Shown here one piece after another: positions 40,458 through 54,600 of a stretch of 64,000 nucleotides of DNA. Both the position numbers and the translations under genes were made by a program. The notes below the pieces were generated by a model. It was given only the letters and a program-made list of their open reading frames with translations, was not told the DNA's origin and did no database searches. The first letter of the stretch is position 1; the number at the start of each line of letters is the position of its first letter. The DNA comes from Aptenodytes patagonicus (lineage: Eukaryota; Chordata; Aves; Sphenisciformes; Spheniscidae): contig NC_134982.1 of NCBI RefSeq assembly GCF_965638725.1, forward strand, positions 45,555,182 through 45,619,181, read 5' to 3'.

Positions 40458-43400
40458 TTAAACTTTGGTGGAAGCTGTTTAGTCACTTTAAAAGAAAATT
40501 ATACACCTTGTTGAGTGTATAGAGTATCAGAAATGGTTTGATTGGGTTTTTTGTTCTTCCTTTTCCTTCTTCCCATCCTTTTCCCTTTTCTTGGGTTTTT
40601 TTCTTTGAAATTAGAAGAATTAAAATTCTGCCGGGGTAGAGTACCAATAACAGGAGAATTCTGCACAGTGTTGATAGTGGTTGCAAATTATGTAAAATTG
40701 GTAGCCAGGAGAGGAATTTTTCAATTGGACTGTTAGTATCTTTTTTCCAGAGCCTTTTATTTCTCTGAAAGTCTGTTAGACCGTTGGGAATTGCTGTGAA
40801 AGACTGTCAGTATTGCCCTACTGCCCCGTCCCAATTGAGAAGCATCCTTTGAGACTCTAAGTGACCTAAGGAAAACTAGAAGTAATTTGCTAAGTAAGGT
40901 AAAAATGGAGGAATGTGGAGGAGGGGGAATCTTGAGCTTTTTCAGGCTCAAGGCATGAGCTTTTTTAGGCTTTATTTTATACAGTTCAGAAATGCATAAA
41001 TTCCTGTGTCCCTTTACTTCCTCTCCCCCTCTTTCCCTCCCCACTCTGAAGAGGGTTCTCTTCAGAGTTCTGAAGAGAACCTGAGCAAACCATAATCCCG
41101 TGAGTCATCTTTGGGTTTATTTTCTGAGGCTGTTAGGAATTGTGCATCATTTAGAACTGTAACAGCAAAAGCTTTTGCCTGTGTGGAACCTATATTGCTG
41201 GATCTTTAGGTACAGTTTCAGAAAAAATTGCTGGTTAGTAGGAAACTGACCAAGCTTCATCTCATGTAATCCCTTTAAAAGGTAATACAGCTGACTGTAA
41301 ACCTTTAGTGCAGTTTTATGGAAGCATTTCTTTTATAATGAGCTATGGAAACTTCCTTTGAAGTTTTGGCCTTACCATGTAGAAGGATAGGAGTCCTTAA
41401 AGTTGAAGCTAAACGAATAAGCCACGGATTTTATTCTACTCATGCAAAGCAAGAGGAATGTCATTCAAAGCACAGAATCAAATTTAAGTGTTGTCTTTGT
41501 TTCAGCTGATGAAGTCACACCTGCCCTTTTTCTGCATTTGTGTTAAGGCTTAGTCATCTCTGCTAAAAAGTTCATGCCTCTTCTGTCCTCTCCTCCCCCT
41601 CCCCCCCCAAAGGCACTCTTATTTGTCTGACTTTTCCTTCTCCCCCTCCCCCCGTTGTCCTTGTCTTTGTTTTCAGGATGTTCTCCCTGGAAGGCTACTC
41701 CTGTGGCTGTTCTCCAGTGCAGGCACGAAGGTAAATCTTGGCACTGCTAGCTGTTTAGAGCTTGACTGCTCTGTAGATATTCCAGTGCAATTTTCTGGTG
41801 TACAATGATTCCAGATCTGTGTTTAAGCTTCCAGAATTAATTAGAAGTATTGCATAGTTTTTCAGACAAGAAAAGGAATGAAATAAAGTGATTTTGAGAA
41901 AAGCATGCTTAGTTAAGGGCAGTATGTAAAAGAAAATGGCGTATGTGGCTGTGTGGTACCGGTCATTGGTTCATGCCTTATCCACTTCATTGGCTCTCAG
42001 AACCAATTTCTCCATTACTAGTTTTAACGCTTTTGTGCAGTGGGTTTGTATTGTGTGTGTGTATATTGCCGCAGCGTGCCAAGTGGTGGTGCATGTCGCA
42101 GTCCTTCAGGTAATCGGAGTTCTTACAGGCTGCATTCAGAGAACAGGCTGCAACCCCAACTGACTGTGGTAGTGATCTGGAGCAGAGGTATGGCCACACT
42201 CCTGCTGGGGAGTGCAACAGAATTCCTGTACGAGCTGCTGAAGGCAATTGTCACGGCAGCTGCTCTCATGAGTTTCATGTAGCATTCTAGCAGAAAGCAG
42301 TTCCTGCTCTTTCTGTCCTCTCTTCTCCATGCTATTTTACAAACTCACTTTTTCTTGCTAACATTCTTTCAGATGCTAAGTAGACTTCTGCACCTGCAGT
42401 GTATTTGACTGTGTGCAGTTTCAGAAGCTGTATTCTTCAGGAATGTTTTCATATTAATGGGAAAAATAAACTGCATTCTTTCATTGCTGATCACAATGGA
42501 AACTTCCAGCTAATTTAAAGTATGAAACCTACAATGTTCTCACACAATGACTTGGATGTTGTTATATTACTGATGAAAGTTTGCTCTTCCTGCCTTTCTT
42601 AAGTTATTAAAGAAAATTAAAACAATAAATTGCCTATAGTGGTGCCAGGTACCTGCACCAGAATATCCCATTTAAAAGCTCTGTCACTAAGGCAAGGTAG
42701 TAGAAAAAAAAGTTCTCAGAAACTTTGCTGTGCCCTACTCCCTTTAAAGGTATTCACTCTCAAACTGTAGAACAAGGCAGTGGCTGGACTGAAGAATGTG
42801 GCAGGTTTCCAAATAAACAGAGGACTAGCCTAATCCTGCTGGATACTGGTTTTGCCACAACGATGCATGTCATTATAACCCATCAACTTCCTTCTTGGCA
42901 GTGGCCTAAGGAAGTAACAGCTAGTTGAGATAATGTAATTTTAAATTATCAGTTAGGAATGTTAAAGGATTTCTTAAAGGGTGTGCTGTACTGCTCCAGT
43001 ACTGTGACTTCACACTAAAAGAATTATGTATTTCAGGTCATATCAGTAGGAGAAATTTTCACAGTAGCTGAGTATGGGACATGATTAGATAGTACAGTAA
43101 ACATTAACGCTTGGTTCTAAATATAAAGCCCTATTTCTCAATGTCTTGCTGTAACAATGTCAAGCATTTCTGTTTAGAATAAAAAGGTAGTAGCTTTAAG
43201 GTCTTTGTTACAGAGAGGGAAGAGTGATTTGTGGTACAGTACTTCCGAGTTATCTGGTGGCAAGCAAACTTAAATGTATTTACCAGGGAGGAAAGGGCAA
43301 AAAGGACTTAAAAATGTAAACAGTACCTCCATTTCAGCTCCAGTTCTCTGCGTTATGGTCCCAACAGTAATGACAGCAAATGAGAGGTTAAGGGCAGCCT

Positions 43401-43550
43401 CATATTGCAACTTTTCAATGCAACAGGAGAGGTGGAAGTTTCCTACAAATCAGTTTCTCATCTAAATGTATGTGTAGCATACTTTTGTATCAGCGTGTCA
43501 CTTTTTAATCTTTTTTTCCTTAAGGATTTTTTTTCCCTGCTTACACTGGG
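40458..43550. other. Intergenic stretch downstream of RMI1
   Basis: No gene recognised. Pyrimidine-rich patches occur near 40555-40610 and 41580-41670. Short open frames on both strands (for example 41936-42282) have no recognisable motif. Confidence 0.5.
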
Positions 43551-43559
43551 TTTTCTAGC

Positions 43560-45540
43560 AGGGCGAAATTGCAGCGTGGTGCTGTCAGAATTTGTCCTGC
43601 TTTTGATTCTTAGCCTTCTCTTAAGGCTGAACAAACCCTGTTCTCTCATCCTCTCCAGGGAGTGGCGTGTGCTCCAGCTCCCTGACCACCTTGGCAGCTG
43701 TCTGCTGGTCACCTGCTTCACTATTTCAGTGGCTTTCTTGTGCTAGGGAACTCTAAATAGGACATGGTACTCCACATGCAGTCTCACAAGTGCTGAAAGC
43801 AGAAGGCGGCTTGCTTTCTTGGACCTGCTTGCTGCTCTGATAGAGCCTGGTATGTGGCTGGCTGTCGCCACTGCAAGGTCACGCCGCTGACTTACGTTCA
43901 GCCTGCCCACCAGGACACATAGGTCTTACTCTGTAAAGATTTCTAACTAGTTGGCCCCCAACCCATACTGTTGCATTGGGTTATTTCTGCCAAGATGAAG
44001 GACTTTGCATTTGCCCTTGTTGTACTTAAGGAGGTTTCTATCAGTCCGTGTGTCCAGCCCATACGGTACTGGCTCTCTAGCACTGCTTTCTTTCCTTTTC
44101 TTCTCCCTGCCCCTCCCTGTCATGTCTGGTAGCTTCTCCCACTCCCCCACCCCCCTCCCACCCGCTTGCCCCTTACCTACGCAATCAGAAACCTCTTCCT
44201 AGAGGGAACCAGGTTGGGCAGACATGACTTGCCATTGACAGGCCCATGCTGGCTGCTCCCAATCACCATCTCCTTCACGTGCCTAGGCATGGATTCAGGG
44301 AGGATCTGCTCTAACCTCTTGGGACAGAGGTCAGGCTGCCCAGTCAGTAGTTCCCTGGATCCTCCTCTCTGAAGATGGGTGTGACACTTGCCTTTTTCCA
44401 GCCATCAGGAACGTCCTGATTGCCATGACCTTTGCAATATCCCAGAGAGTGGCCTTGTGGTGACATGAGCCAGCGCCCTTAGCAGCACCCTGTCAGGTCC
44501 CATGGAGAGTTGTCTGCAGGCTAAAGTACTCCACTTTCACCAGGAGGTGCTGGTACATACGATCTCAGTAAGAAAGACACTCGGACTCTGTTAAGTACCA
44601 TGTAAAATGCTAGTTATTAGAGCTGACCCTCTCGGCTAAAGGCAAGACCACGCGGGTAGCATGATCTCTGGTTCCAAGCGGGAGCAGCCCGCCAGCTCCT
44701 CTGGCACCGTGCACTGCCTGAGCTTGTCCTGCGGCCAAGGGATTTGCGCAGCCCAGCGCAGCCTGAAGGTCCCGCTGCACCTGCTCAGGTTAACCATGAG
44801 GTGGGTCACTGACCCCTCGATGTGTAACGGTCTTCTGGTCAGATTCGCTGCACTCCCTGTCCCGTCCCCTGACGTGGGTTGTACGACCTTTCTGCAGATC
44901 CTGTTAGTAGGCTCGGGGAAAGGGGAGGCCGGAAAGCAGACCTTAACCAGTGAAAACCACGGCGAAAAAAAGCCTTGGCTCTTTCCCATGTCCTTTGTCA
45001 GCAGGTCCCCTCCCTCACTGAACAGTGAGCCCCGTTTTCCTCCGTCTTCCTTCAGTTCCTGGTGCACTTACAGAAGCCCTGTTGTTGCCCTTCTCATCCC
45101 TGTATGCTTGACCTGTGTCCCTATATCCTTCCTGAAATTCTCTCTGTACTTCCTTTTTCACCTCTCAGCTCAGGGCTTCCCTGCCCATCCGTGCTGGGGT
45201 CCTGCCACACCAGCTTGGTTTTCCGGACTATCCAGTGTTTGTGTGCTTCAAAGAGGTTATCCTGAAAAGCAGCCCACTGCGCTGGGCCTTCCTTCCTGCC
45301 TGCCTGGGCAGTCTCCCGTTGGATCCTGAATAAGCTGCAGTCGGATCTCCCGAAGCTCAGAGATGTGTTGTTTAACTTGCTTACTTCTCTGAGCATTTAA
45401 AAGAGCAGTGTCAAGATCACTGCAGCCAGGACTGCCCTCAACCTTTCCATCTTTAGTTCTTTCTTGTTTATGAGTGGCAGGTCCCACAGAGCTTTTCCTG
45501 TCATCCGCTCAGGGGTCACCTGCCTCTTTTGGTATCTGTA
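43560..45540 (-). mobile_element. Old, degraded CR1-type LINE
   Basis: Read on the minus strand, 43.6-44.5 kb is the CR1 RT tail (GLFSLKRRLR near 43.6 kb and [20 protein letters not shown] near 43.97-44.05 kb) and then the RT body. About 45.3-45.5 kb resembles the CR1 endonuclease region. The order fits one minus-strand element. The middle (44.6-45.0 kb) is unclear. Much more diverged than the other CR1s here. Confidence 0.7.
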
Positions 45541-48500
45541 TTGCCTGTGTAAGCTGTAAGTTTTTTAGGAGGACTGTACCATAGGCTTCATATTGTAATA
45601 CAAGTCACAGTTAATGCTGCCTTTTAAATAGTTTAATACCTTTTACTATATTGGCAGTGTGGGTGGTGGAAGAACATAGCTTGTTTGACTAGACAATACT
45701 ACTTAAAAAGCAACAGCAATATACAGCCTATTGTTTTGTGGCAGATAAATTAAAAAAAATCCAACTTTTACATTCTTTTCAAGGAAAAAACTGTCTGGTT
45801 TCAACAAAGTTCCATTAATATGAAAAAGGGCAAAATGCAGGCTTCCCAAATACCATCTGTATCGGTAATACAGTCTGGTAATACAGCATGAACCAGAGAG
45901 GTGAACTGAGTTGGATGAACTTGAGAGAGACATTCATAAAAGGACTTACAGATAGAGGCCTTTCAGGACAAAGGTATTTCCCTATTTCCTGAGGGAGCTC
46001 TCACAAGGTCATTGCTGCAAAGAAAAATAAATTTGTCTCAATTCTGTGGCTGCTCAAAGAGCAGTAGGAATTTCAATCCAAGTGGCTGAAAGCTTCTAAT
46101 TTTCAGCTCTGTTAAGGACCTTATCTGTAGGTGGAGGTGGGAGCTGGGAGACATTCAGTACTTAATGCTTCTTACCAGCTAAATGAGCATCTCCCTGCCC
46201 AGCAATTTAGCCTTTTTAGAAGCATTTAACTCTTTGCACAGGCTGAATGGAGAGCCTATACAGTTGACTTGGCTGGTACAGAACACCCTAACATGTTAAG
46301 CAACTTCGTTGTGTTTGCATCCTTGGTAGTTTTGAATTTAGTTCTCGGATGAGAGCAGCCTTTCCTATAGGGGGAAAAAAAAGATTATTATTTCTGCATA
46401 AAGGGTCAAGGGCTTTCTTTAGGGATGTTGATAATTACAGGACAAGAATGAGGTAATGGCAGCATTAACTGCAGCAGATGAAGGTCTGATCTCACTTTTA
46501 AAGTACTGGCAGAATCACAACCTTAACAAAGCATTCTTTTGGATTAAAAAAAAAATCTTAAAATGCTAAGGTGAAAATATGTATATGTTCAAAGAATCTG
46601 TGATGGAAGAGAGTGTGATTTACGATAATTAAGAGGAAATGTTTTATTCCACTAACAGCATTTAGGAAATAAATGTGATTACAAGCTAAATATTCACAAC
46701 TGACTTTCCTGCATTTAGGACAATTTCTTTTAATATTTACAATTACAGTACAATCATCATTTAACAGATGTGTACTATATATAAAATATGGGCAAGCATT
46801 GTTACTATTAAACCACAAATCTCGCATTTATTATAAAGAAAAACAGACTTAGCAGCCCCAGTGCTGCTGGCTACCTAAGCACATGCTTAGACAATTTACC
46901 CCCTGGTACCAGCTATTAGTGTAACTGCCCTCATAAGGTTTCTCCAAACTAGAAAATGCCTTTAAATATGAAGTGTAAATAAGGATCTACTTGTAATTTA
47001 AAACATTCAAATAATCATTCAATAGATAGATAAATTTTTGTGAAAACACGTGTATTGCCTGGAACCTTTTACTTACAGATTGGTTACTGGAATGCAAATA
47101 TTGATGAGAAATACCCTTGAGCTGCCAAGACTGTGCTGCCAAGCATATGTGCGGCAAGGGCCTATATAAAATAAATGTTATACCACTTTAAAAGAAATGT
47201 TAAGGTATTCCAGAACACTGAAATAAGTTTTTCTTTTTGTTTCACAAGTGGTCATATACAAAGCTGACAGGAATCAGCTGTTAAATACTATAATGTGATC
47301 ACATTTTATAGTGCAGGCAAAGCCAAAATAGGAGAAAAGCAGATGTCTTGCCTATGGGGTCTGTTGCTATTCATGAAAGGACATGAGGTTGATGCTACCT
47401 GGTGTGTTTAATAACTACATTAGCTTTTATTTATGACCTTCTCATTCTCTAATACTAGTGTTGTAGAACATGGGTTATAATCTTTTTTGACGTAAAATAA
47501 GAGAGAACGGTGTGAAATTATCCTCTATCTCCAGCAAAATACTATATCTACTGTCTCTAGTATTGGTGATGGTAGGTGACTAATCATGAGACAAAAAAAA
47601 AAAAAAAAAAAAAAACCACGGTTTTCTTCTGTCAGGTAATAGCAGTTAGGTGACTATTCTTTTTCCAATTGCATTTAAAACTCCTGATTCAGTGATCATT
47701 CTTCCATGTCTGCTATTCGAAAAACAGAACTGGGAATTAGTTTGGTCTAACGATATCTTTGCAGTGGCCTTTATAATAACCAGTAAATTAGGCCCTGGGT
47801 ACATGTGCAAAAATTAAAAAGTGAAACAATTGTGAATACTCACAGCTAAGTACTATTTATCCATACGTAAGTAGAGTTAATCAGTCTGCATAGACAGAAG
47901 CAAATGTACAAAATGCAGCATGGCTATGTAGTTATCAAGTTTTAATGTATTTTTCTAATAGTAATTTATTCTTGTGACACAGAATGTGATGTGCTTCAAG
48001 AGTATACTATATATTGATGGAGCTCTTACAAAACCACTGTCTTGTAGATAGGAACTAAGTATTACAGTCTCTGTTGCTGCTTCTTTGTAGAGGGAAGCTG
48101 TCTTTAGAAGTTTTTTTCAGCTGCAGATACATGAAAATGTGTGGTAAGACAAAATGTTAATGTTTTGATAATCTTAACAAACGAATTTAAATGCACATTT
48201 CAACATTATTTATGAAGACTCATTATTTTGTGAAATGAATAGTTTTGAATATAAAAATCCAATATTATGTCTTCAGTGTAATTTACCACTTTCAGTCTTC
48301 CTGAGAAATACATTCAGTTTGTTCATACTGTATTATACCAAGAATTTAAAAGTTTAAGAAAGATGTTCTGTGATGGAGGTAAGCAAGCCAAATTTTTATC
48401 ATGACGGAGGCATGTTCTAATATTTTGTCAGCTAGATTTTGTGTTGGTCTGATATTGGGAAATTGTGTGTCTGCATTTCTGACTTCATTTTGGGAGTGTC

Positions 48501-51500
48501 AGATTGTTAGAGGAGGAGAATTTGTTAGTGGAAAAGGAAGGGGTGGCTGATGAGAAAATCAGGTATCTTAAAGGAAGTGTACTTTAGCAAGATGTTTCCT
48601 TACGTAGAGAAAAAAAGCAAAAGGTTAAATAAAACAACATTTAAAAAGCAAGCATAATTTGCTGGTTTTAATTTAATTTGGTTTCTGTAGAAAAAGATAT
48701 TTAAACTAAGGTTGCTGTTCTAGGCAAGGAAGCAATGTTCTTTACACATATGTGTATTTGATGTTGTGCCAGTGGTGTGCACAGGGCAACCAGTAATAAA
48801 ATTTTTATTGGACCCTCTCATAGCAGAACTCATCTACAAGAAATACTCTTTAATAAAATTTCCCATAGTACTTACAAACTTCGTGTGTCAAAACTTAAGC
48901 CTGCTGAGGTTTTTTTGACAGTACTGTCTCATCCAGCATATTGTTGGAAGCAAAAACTTGTATGTTTGTTCTACAAAAGAAGCCTGCAAACCATTCAGAA
49001 ATCTGGGGTAACCTGATGCCTTTCAGGCACAGAAGGTGAATTTGTGTGTTTTTTATGGAGGACAGGTTCAGTGCAACTACATTACTTGTGATACAATTGA
49101 TACAGACTGACAATCCTTGGACATTGTGTTATTGGTGTAAAGACGCTTAAAGTGGTATAATTTGTGCCAGTTTGCAGAAGCTGTGTAATAACACCAGTTA
49201 ATAAAATAATGTCTGTATCGCACCTTAAGTTTTAGGTGGAATTTGGCTGACTGAAAAAAATTAAGGACCTGATCATTTCATATGGTAGTTCTGCATTTGC
49301 TTTAGATCTATACGAACCAGCTTGGCCATTAAAAGAAGCTATTAGACCTTTCCTGCCCCTGTTTTCATGCTTGCACACCATCTTCTTTGTGCCGGGTTAA
49401 AAACTATCAAAAACATCACCATAATGCTGCTGGGCTAAAAATTCTCTTTAGTTGCTGGGTTGGATTTTAGCTTGAATCAGTTCCCTGAGGTACAAAAGAG
49501 GAAGTGGTGCAGGGGTAGGAAGAAGCAGGGGGAGGGTCATGGAGAGCTGCATATGCTGGTTTAATGTGTGTGAAACCCCAGCCACAGCCGCAGTTCTGTT
49601 GATGAATAGCAACAGGCGTCCTTTGGAACCAGCAGGAGGAAAATAGGATGAATATATAGGAAGAGGCCAAGGAAAGAACAGAAGGGAAGGAAGTGAAGAA
49701 GTTGAGCTCTGAATATCACAATGAGGAAAAATTACTGTATCCTCTGTTTTCTTCCATGAATCAAACAATGGCTTTGTTAGGAGCAGTAAAGAATAATAAA
49801 CAAAAGGGGAGGGAAAAAAGGGAAATTCAAAGCTGTCTGGGACATTGAAAAAGAGTAAGTGATTGCAGAAAGCCCAATTCAACTGCAGCAGAAGTTAAAA
49901 TGAAACCCGTACATATTTATATTGATTAAAGATACCAGTGAAGATAGGCAAAATAATTGGAAGAAATTGCTTAATTTGAGGGGCTTTAGTATCTACACTG
50001 TGTTTCCTGTTGGAATTTTCCTAGTCAAAAAAGGAAGGAAGGCACAGCGAATCATTATTTTCTCTTAAGTATTCCATTGAACTTTAATTTCTTATGTCTG
50101 GAAGTGTTAAAATATAAACTGTACTTCTGTGAATGAGTGCGCAAATAATGTCTGCATAATAATAATGTCTTTATCTCTCTGAGAGGTAGTAAAATATTAC
50201 CGTATTCTTTAAACAGTCTTGAGTGATGGTGGTAACTTCATTTTTCACGGCAGAATTTGGGAGGGTGTGCAATGCAGGTATTACTCAAGCAAAAGGAATT
50301 GTAGGTTTAGGGTTTTTTTCCCAAGAAAAAAGAAGTAGCGTGTCTCAGCGTATTTGAACCCAGTTCTACCCCATCTGTTGACTCACTGCACTAAATTCAA
50401 CACAGTGAGTACAGGGCCAGTTGTAGCAGTTTGCCCCTCTCTCCATTGGTTAGGAGCATAGCTTTCTTCTCCGTACTAATATTCCAGTTCTGGTAAGTTG
50501 CATAAGTAAAGAACCAGCTGGTTCTATCTGGTCGGCTCCTTAAGCCATTAGAAGACAGACAACCGTGCTGAATTTTGTAGCATTGTTTACAACTGCGAAG
50601 GGCGGGGCGGGGGGAGGAAGGATGCTCAATGCTGAGTTTTCCCCTGATGCTTTTTAAATGATGCATTTATCCGTTCTTTATTTCTCTAAGTATCTTCTCC
50701 AGCTGTGCAGTTATAATTCAGCAGTATCATGTACTGTCACTTCTGCATCAGTAAACACCTAGGACTTGCTAAGTAATTATGAAATAACCTCATAATGAAA
50801 TGCAGCAAAGGGTTCTAATTAAATTTTAAAGTTGCTTAACAACTATTCTACTTTAAATGAGAATTTTCCACCCATGTGTCCTAGTGAGTTCTCAGAATAC
50901 ATTACGAAAAATATATAAATGATATGGTGAACACAAAATGTGATTTTCCACACCTTCAGTGTGTAGAAAACCATTTGTAAACAAAATAAACTCATATACA
51001 AGAATTCAATTATTATCATCTGTTGGAATACTAGGGCAACTACATGAAATTTTTAATAAATCTTTTTTCTATAAACAAAAATACAGGAAGCCTGCAAAAG
51101 TTGACACAACCACCCATGTAATTCAGTATTTTGTCCCTGAAGATGTCTAGTATTGGGTGCCAGGGGTAGCATGGCAAGCATATAGTGCTAACTCCCTGAT
51201 TCTTTCAGCAGTCTCAGGCTCATGGACCCCCTCAGCCAGAGGTCGTACCTTTGCACTTACTTAATGGTTCCTGGTGGAAATTAAGATAATGCAATAATTG
51301 GACTACATCTAGAGCAGAAGGTTTGGTCAATATAAAATGTTGGCTAAAAATACGATTCTTGTATACCATCTCTGATTCAGGGACTGCAAAACTTATATTC
51401 AAAGAACACATATCTTGTCAATATAAGATGTATTCCTAGTTTGCTGGCATTGCTATCCCTTTCTGTTACAAACAGTCCTTCTTCAAGATAATCTATTTTA

Positions 51501-51690
51501 AAAAATCTGATACGCTCACAGTCACTAATAGAAGTACAGTTAATACCATAATCCCCATATCAGTAGTATTTCTTAAACCTAAAACCAACCCCCAAAAAAC
51601 CACCAACAACCAAAAACCTCCACACAAGTTAATCTGTCTAGGCATGAAAACTAACTGATTTAAAACACTAACTGAACGTTTATAAGTAGC
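45541..51690. other. Gene-free AT-rich intergenic stretch
   Basis: About 6 kb with no recognised exon, RNA or clear transposon. It contains an A-run near 47593-47614 and a purine-rich patch at about 49490-49700, which makes a spurious minus-strand frame. Confidence 0.5.
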
Positions 51691-51702
51691 ATTAGATTAA
51701 TA

Positions 51703-54600
51703 AGAGGTGCTATGCTGGACCTTGTTCTCACCAACAAGGAGGGGCTGGTGGGGAATGTGAAGCTCAAGGGCAGCCTGGGCTGCAGTGACCACAAAATGGT
51801 GGAGTTCAGGATCCTTAGGGCACCGAGGAGAGCGCACAGCAAGCTCACTACCCTGAACCTCAGGAGAGCAGACTTTGGCCTCTTCAGGGATCTGCTTGGT
51901 CGAGTGTCATGGGACAAAGCCCTGGAGGGAAGAGGGGCCCAAGAAAGCTGGGTAATATTCAAGGATCACCTCCTTCAAGCTCGGGAGCGAGGCATCCCAA
52001 CAAAGAGGAAGTCGGGCAAAAACGCCAGGAGGCCTGCGTGGATGAACAAGGAGCTCCTGGACAAACTCCAACACAAAAAGGAAGCCTACAGAGGGTGGAA
52101 GCAAGGACAGGTAGCCTGGGAGGAATACAGAGACATTGTCCGAGCAGCCAGGGATCAGGTTAGGAAAGCTAAAGCCCTGATAGAATTACATCTGGCCTGG
52201 GACATCAAGGGCAACAAGAAAAGATTCTAGAGGTACGTTGGGGATAAAAGGAAGACCAGGGAAAATGTGGGTGTCCTGGTTTCAGCAGGGATAGAGTTAA
52301 TTTCCTTCCTAGTAGCTGGTACAGTGCTTTGTTTTGGATTTAGGGTGAGAACAATGTTGATAACACACCCACTGTGTGGGTGACACTAGTCAAGGACTTT
52401 CCAGCTTCCCATGCTCTACTGACTGAGAAGGCTGGAGGTGCACCAGAAGCTGGGAGGGGGCACAGCCAGGACAGCTGACCGAAACTGGCCAAAGGGATAT
52501 TACATACCATGTGACGTCATGCTCAGTATATAAAGCTGGGGGAAGAAGAAGGAAGGGGGGGACGTTTGGAGTGATGGCGTTTGTCTTCCCAAGTAACCGT
52601 TACGCGTGATGGAGCCCTGCTTTCCTGGAGATGGCTGAACACCTGCCTGCCCATGGGAAGTAGTGAATGAATTCCTTGTTTTGCTTTGCTTGCGTGTGTG
52701 GCTTTTGCTTTCCCTATTAAACTGCCTTTATCTCAACCCATGAGTTTTCTCACTTTTACCCTTCCGATTCTCTCCCCCATCCCACCGGGGGGGAGTGAGC
52801 GAGCGGCTGCGTGGTGCTTAGTTGCCGGCTGAGGTTAAACCATGACCTTCTCTCCGGAAGGAAACAGGAGACCTGGTTACCCGGGACATGGAGAAGGTGG
52901 AGGTACTCAATGACTTTTTTGCCTCAGTCTTCACCAGCAAGTGCCCGAGCCTCACTGCCCAAGCCGCAGAAGGCAAAGGTGGGGACTGGGAGAATGAAGA
53001 GCCGCCCAGTGTGGGAGAACATCAGGTTCAGGACCATCTAAGGCACCTGAAGGTGCATAACTCCGTGGGACCTGATGAGATCCATCCGTGGGTCCTGAAG
53101 GAACTGGTGGATGAAGTTGCTAAGCTACTATCCATCGTATTTGAGAAGTCGTGGCAGTCTGGTGAAGTTCCCAGTGACTGGAAAAGGGGAAACATAACCC
53201 CCATTTTTAAAAAGGGAAAAAAGGAAGACCCGGGGAACTACAGGCCGGTCAGTCTCACCTCTGTGCCTGGGAAGATCATGAAACAGATCCTCCTGGAAGC
53301 TACGCTAAGGCATATGGAGGACAGGGAGGTGATTTGAGACAGCCAACATGGCTTCACCAAGGGCAAGTCCTGCCTGACTAACCTAGTGGCCTTCTATGAT
53401 GGAGTGACTGCATCAGTGGACATGGGAAGGGCTACAGATGTCGTCTATCTGGACCTCTGTAAGGCCTTTGACACGGTCCCCCACAACATCCTTCTCTCTA
53501 AACTGGAGAGGTATGGATTTGATGGGCGGACTGTCCGGTGGGTGAGGAATTGGTTAGATGGTCACATCCAGAGGGTAGTGGTCAACGGCTCAATGTTCAG
53601 ATCGTGGAGATTGGTGACGAGTGGCGTCCTGCAGGGGTCCGTATTGGGACCAGTACTGTTTAATATCTTCATCAATGACATAGTGGGATGGAGAGCACCC
53701 TCAGCAAGTTTGCAGATGACACCAAGCTGAGTGGTGTGGTCGACACACCGGAAGGATGGGATGCCATCCAGGGGGACCTGGACAAGCTCAAGAAGTGGGC
53801 CTGTGTGAACCTCATGAGGTTCAACAAGGCCAAGTGCAAGGTCCTGCATCTGGGTCAGGGCAACCCCTGGTATCAATACAGGCTGGGGGATGAAGGGATT
53901 GAGAGCAGCCCTGCAGAGAAGGACTTGGGGGTACTGGTGGATGAAAAGCTGGACATAAGCCAGCAATGTGCGCTCACAGCCCAGAAGGCCAACCGTATCC
54001 TGGGCTGCATCCAAAGAAGCATGGCCAGCAGGTCGAGGGAGGTGATTCTGCCCCTCTACTCTGCTCTGGTGAGACCCCACCTGGAGTGCTGCGTCCAGCT
54101 CTGGAGCCCTCAGCATAAGAAACACACGGACCTGTTGGAGCGGGTCCAGAGGAGGGCCACGAAAATGTTCAGGGGGATGGAACACCTCTCCTATGAAGAA
54201 AGGCTGAGAGAGTTGGGGTTGTTCAGCCTAGAGAAGAGGCGGCTTTGGGGAGACCTTATTGCAGCCTATCAGTACTTAAAGGGGGCTTATAAAAAAGGTG
54301 GCAGCAGACTTTTTAGCAGGGCCTGTTGTGACAGGATAAGGGGGAATGGCTTTAAACTAAAGGGGGGTAGATATAGACTAGATATAAGGAAGAATTTTTT
54401 TTAAGATGGGGGTGGTGAAACACTGGCACAGGTTGCCCAGAGAGGTGGTGGATGCCCTGTCTCTGGAAACATTCAAGGTTGGGTTGGACGGGGCTCTGAG
54501 CAACACAATTTAGTTTAAAATGTCCGTGCCCACGGCAGGGGGGTTGGACTAGATGACCTTTAGAGGTCCCTTCCAACCCAAACTATTCTATGATTCTATG
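51703..54600 (+). mobile_element. CR1 LINE with endonuclease-linker and RT, split by an LTR
   Basis: The longest CR1 here. 51712-52230 encodes the end of the endonuclease and linker ([16 protein letters not shown]...). After an LTR insertion, RT resumes at about 52850: [36 protein letters not shown], then [15 protein letters not shown] and [21 protein letters not shown] frameshift near 53690 separates the FADDTKLSG catalytic motif and C-terminus (53688-54404). A stop near 53337 and the frameshift make it inactive. The 3' end is TTCTATGATTCTATGA near 54586-54601. Confidence 0.93.
52272..52842 (+). mobile_element. Solo LTR (TGTCCTGG family) inserted in CR1
   Basis: Begins TGTCCTGGTTTCAGCAGGGATAG and ends near GGCTGAGGTTAAACCA. 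Same family as the LTR at 25225, with TGACGTCA at 52512-52519 and TATATAAA at 52527-52534. The CR1 sequence stops at ...GAAAATGTGGG and resumes at CCTTCTCTCCGGAAGG. The exact 3' edge and target duplication are unclear. Confidence 0.88.

Noticed and set aside
44661-45329. A 222-codon plus-strand frame
   Set aside because: Antisense to an old CR1-like element and free of any known domain.
49448-49882. A 144-codon minus-strand frame rich in F/L/S/P
   Set aside because: Comes from a purine-rich plus strand; composition explains the lack of stops.
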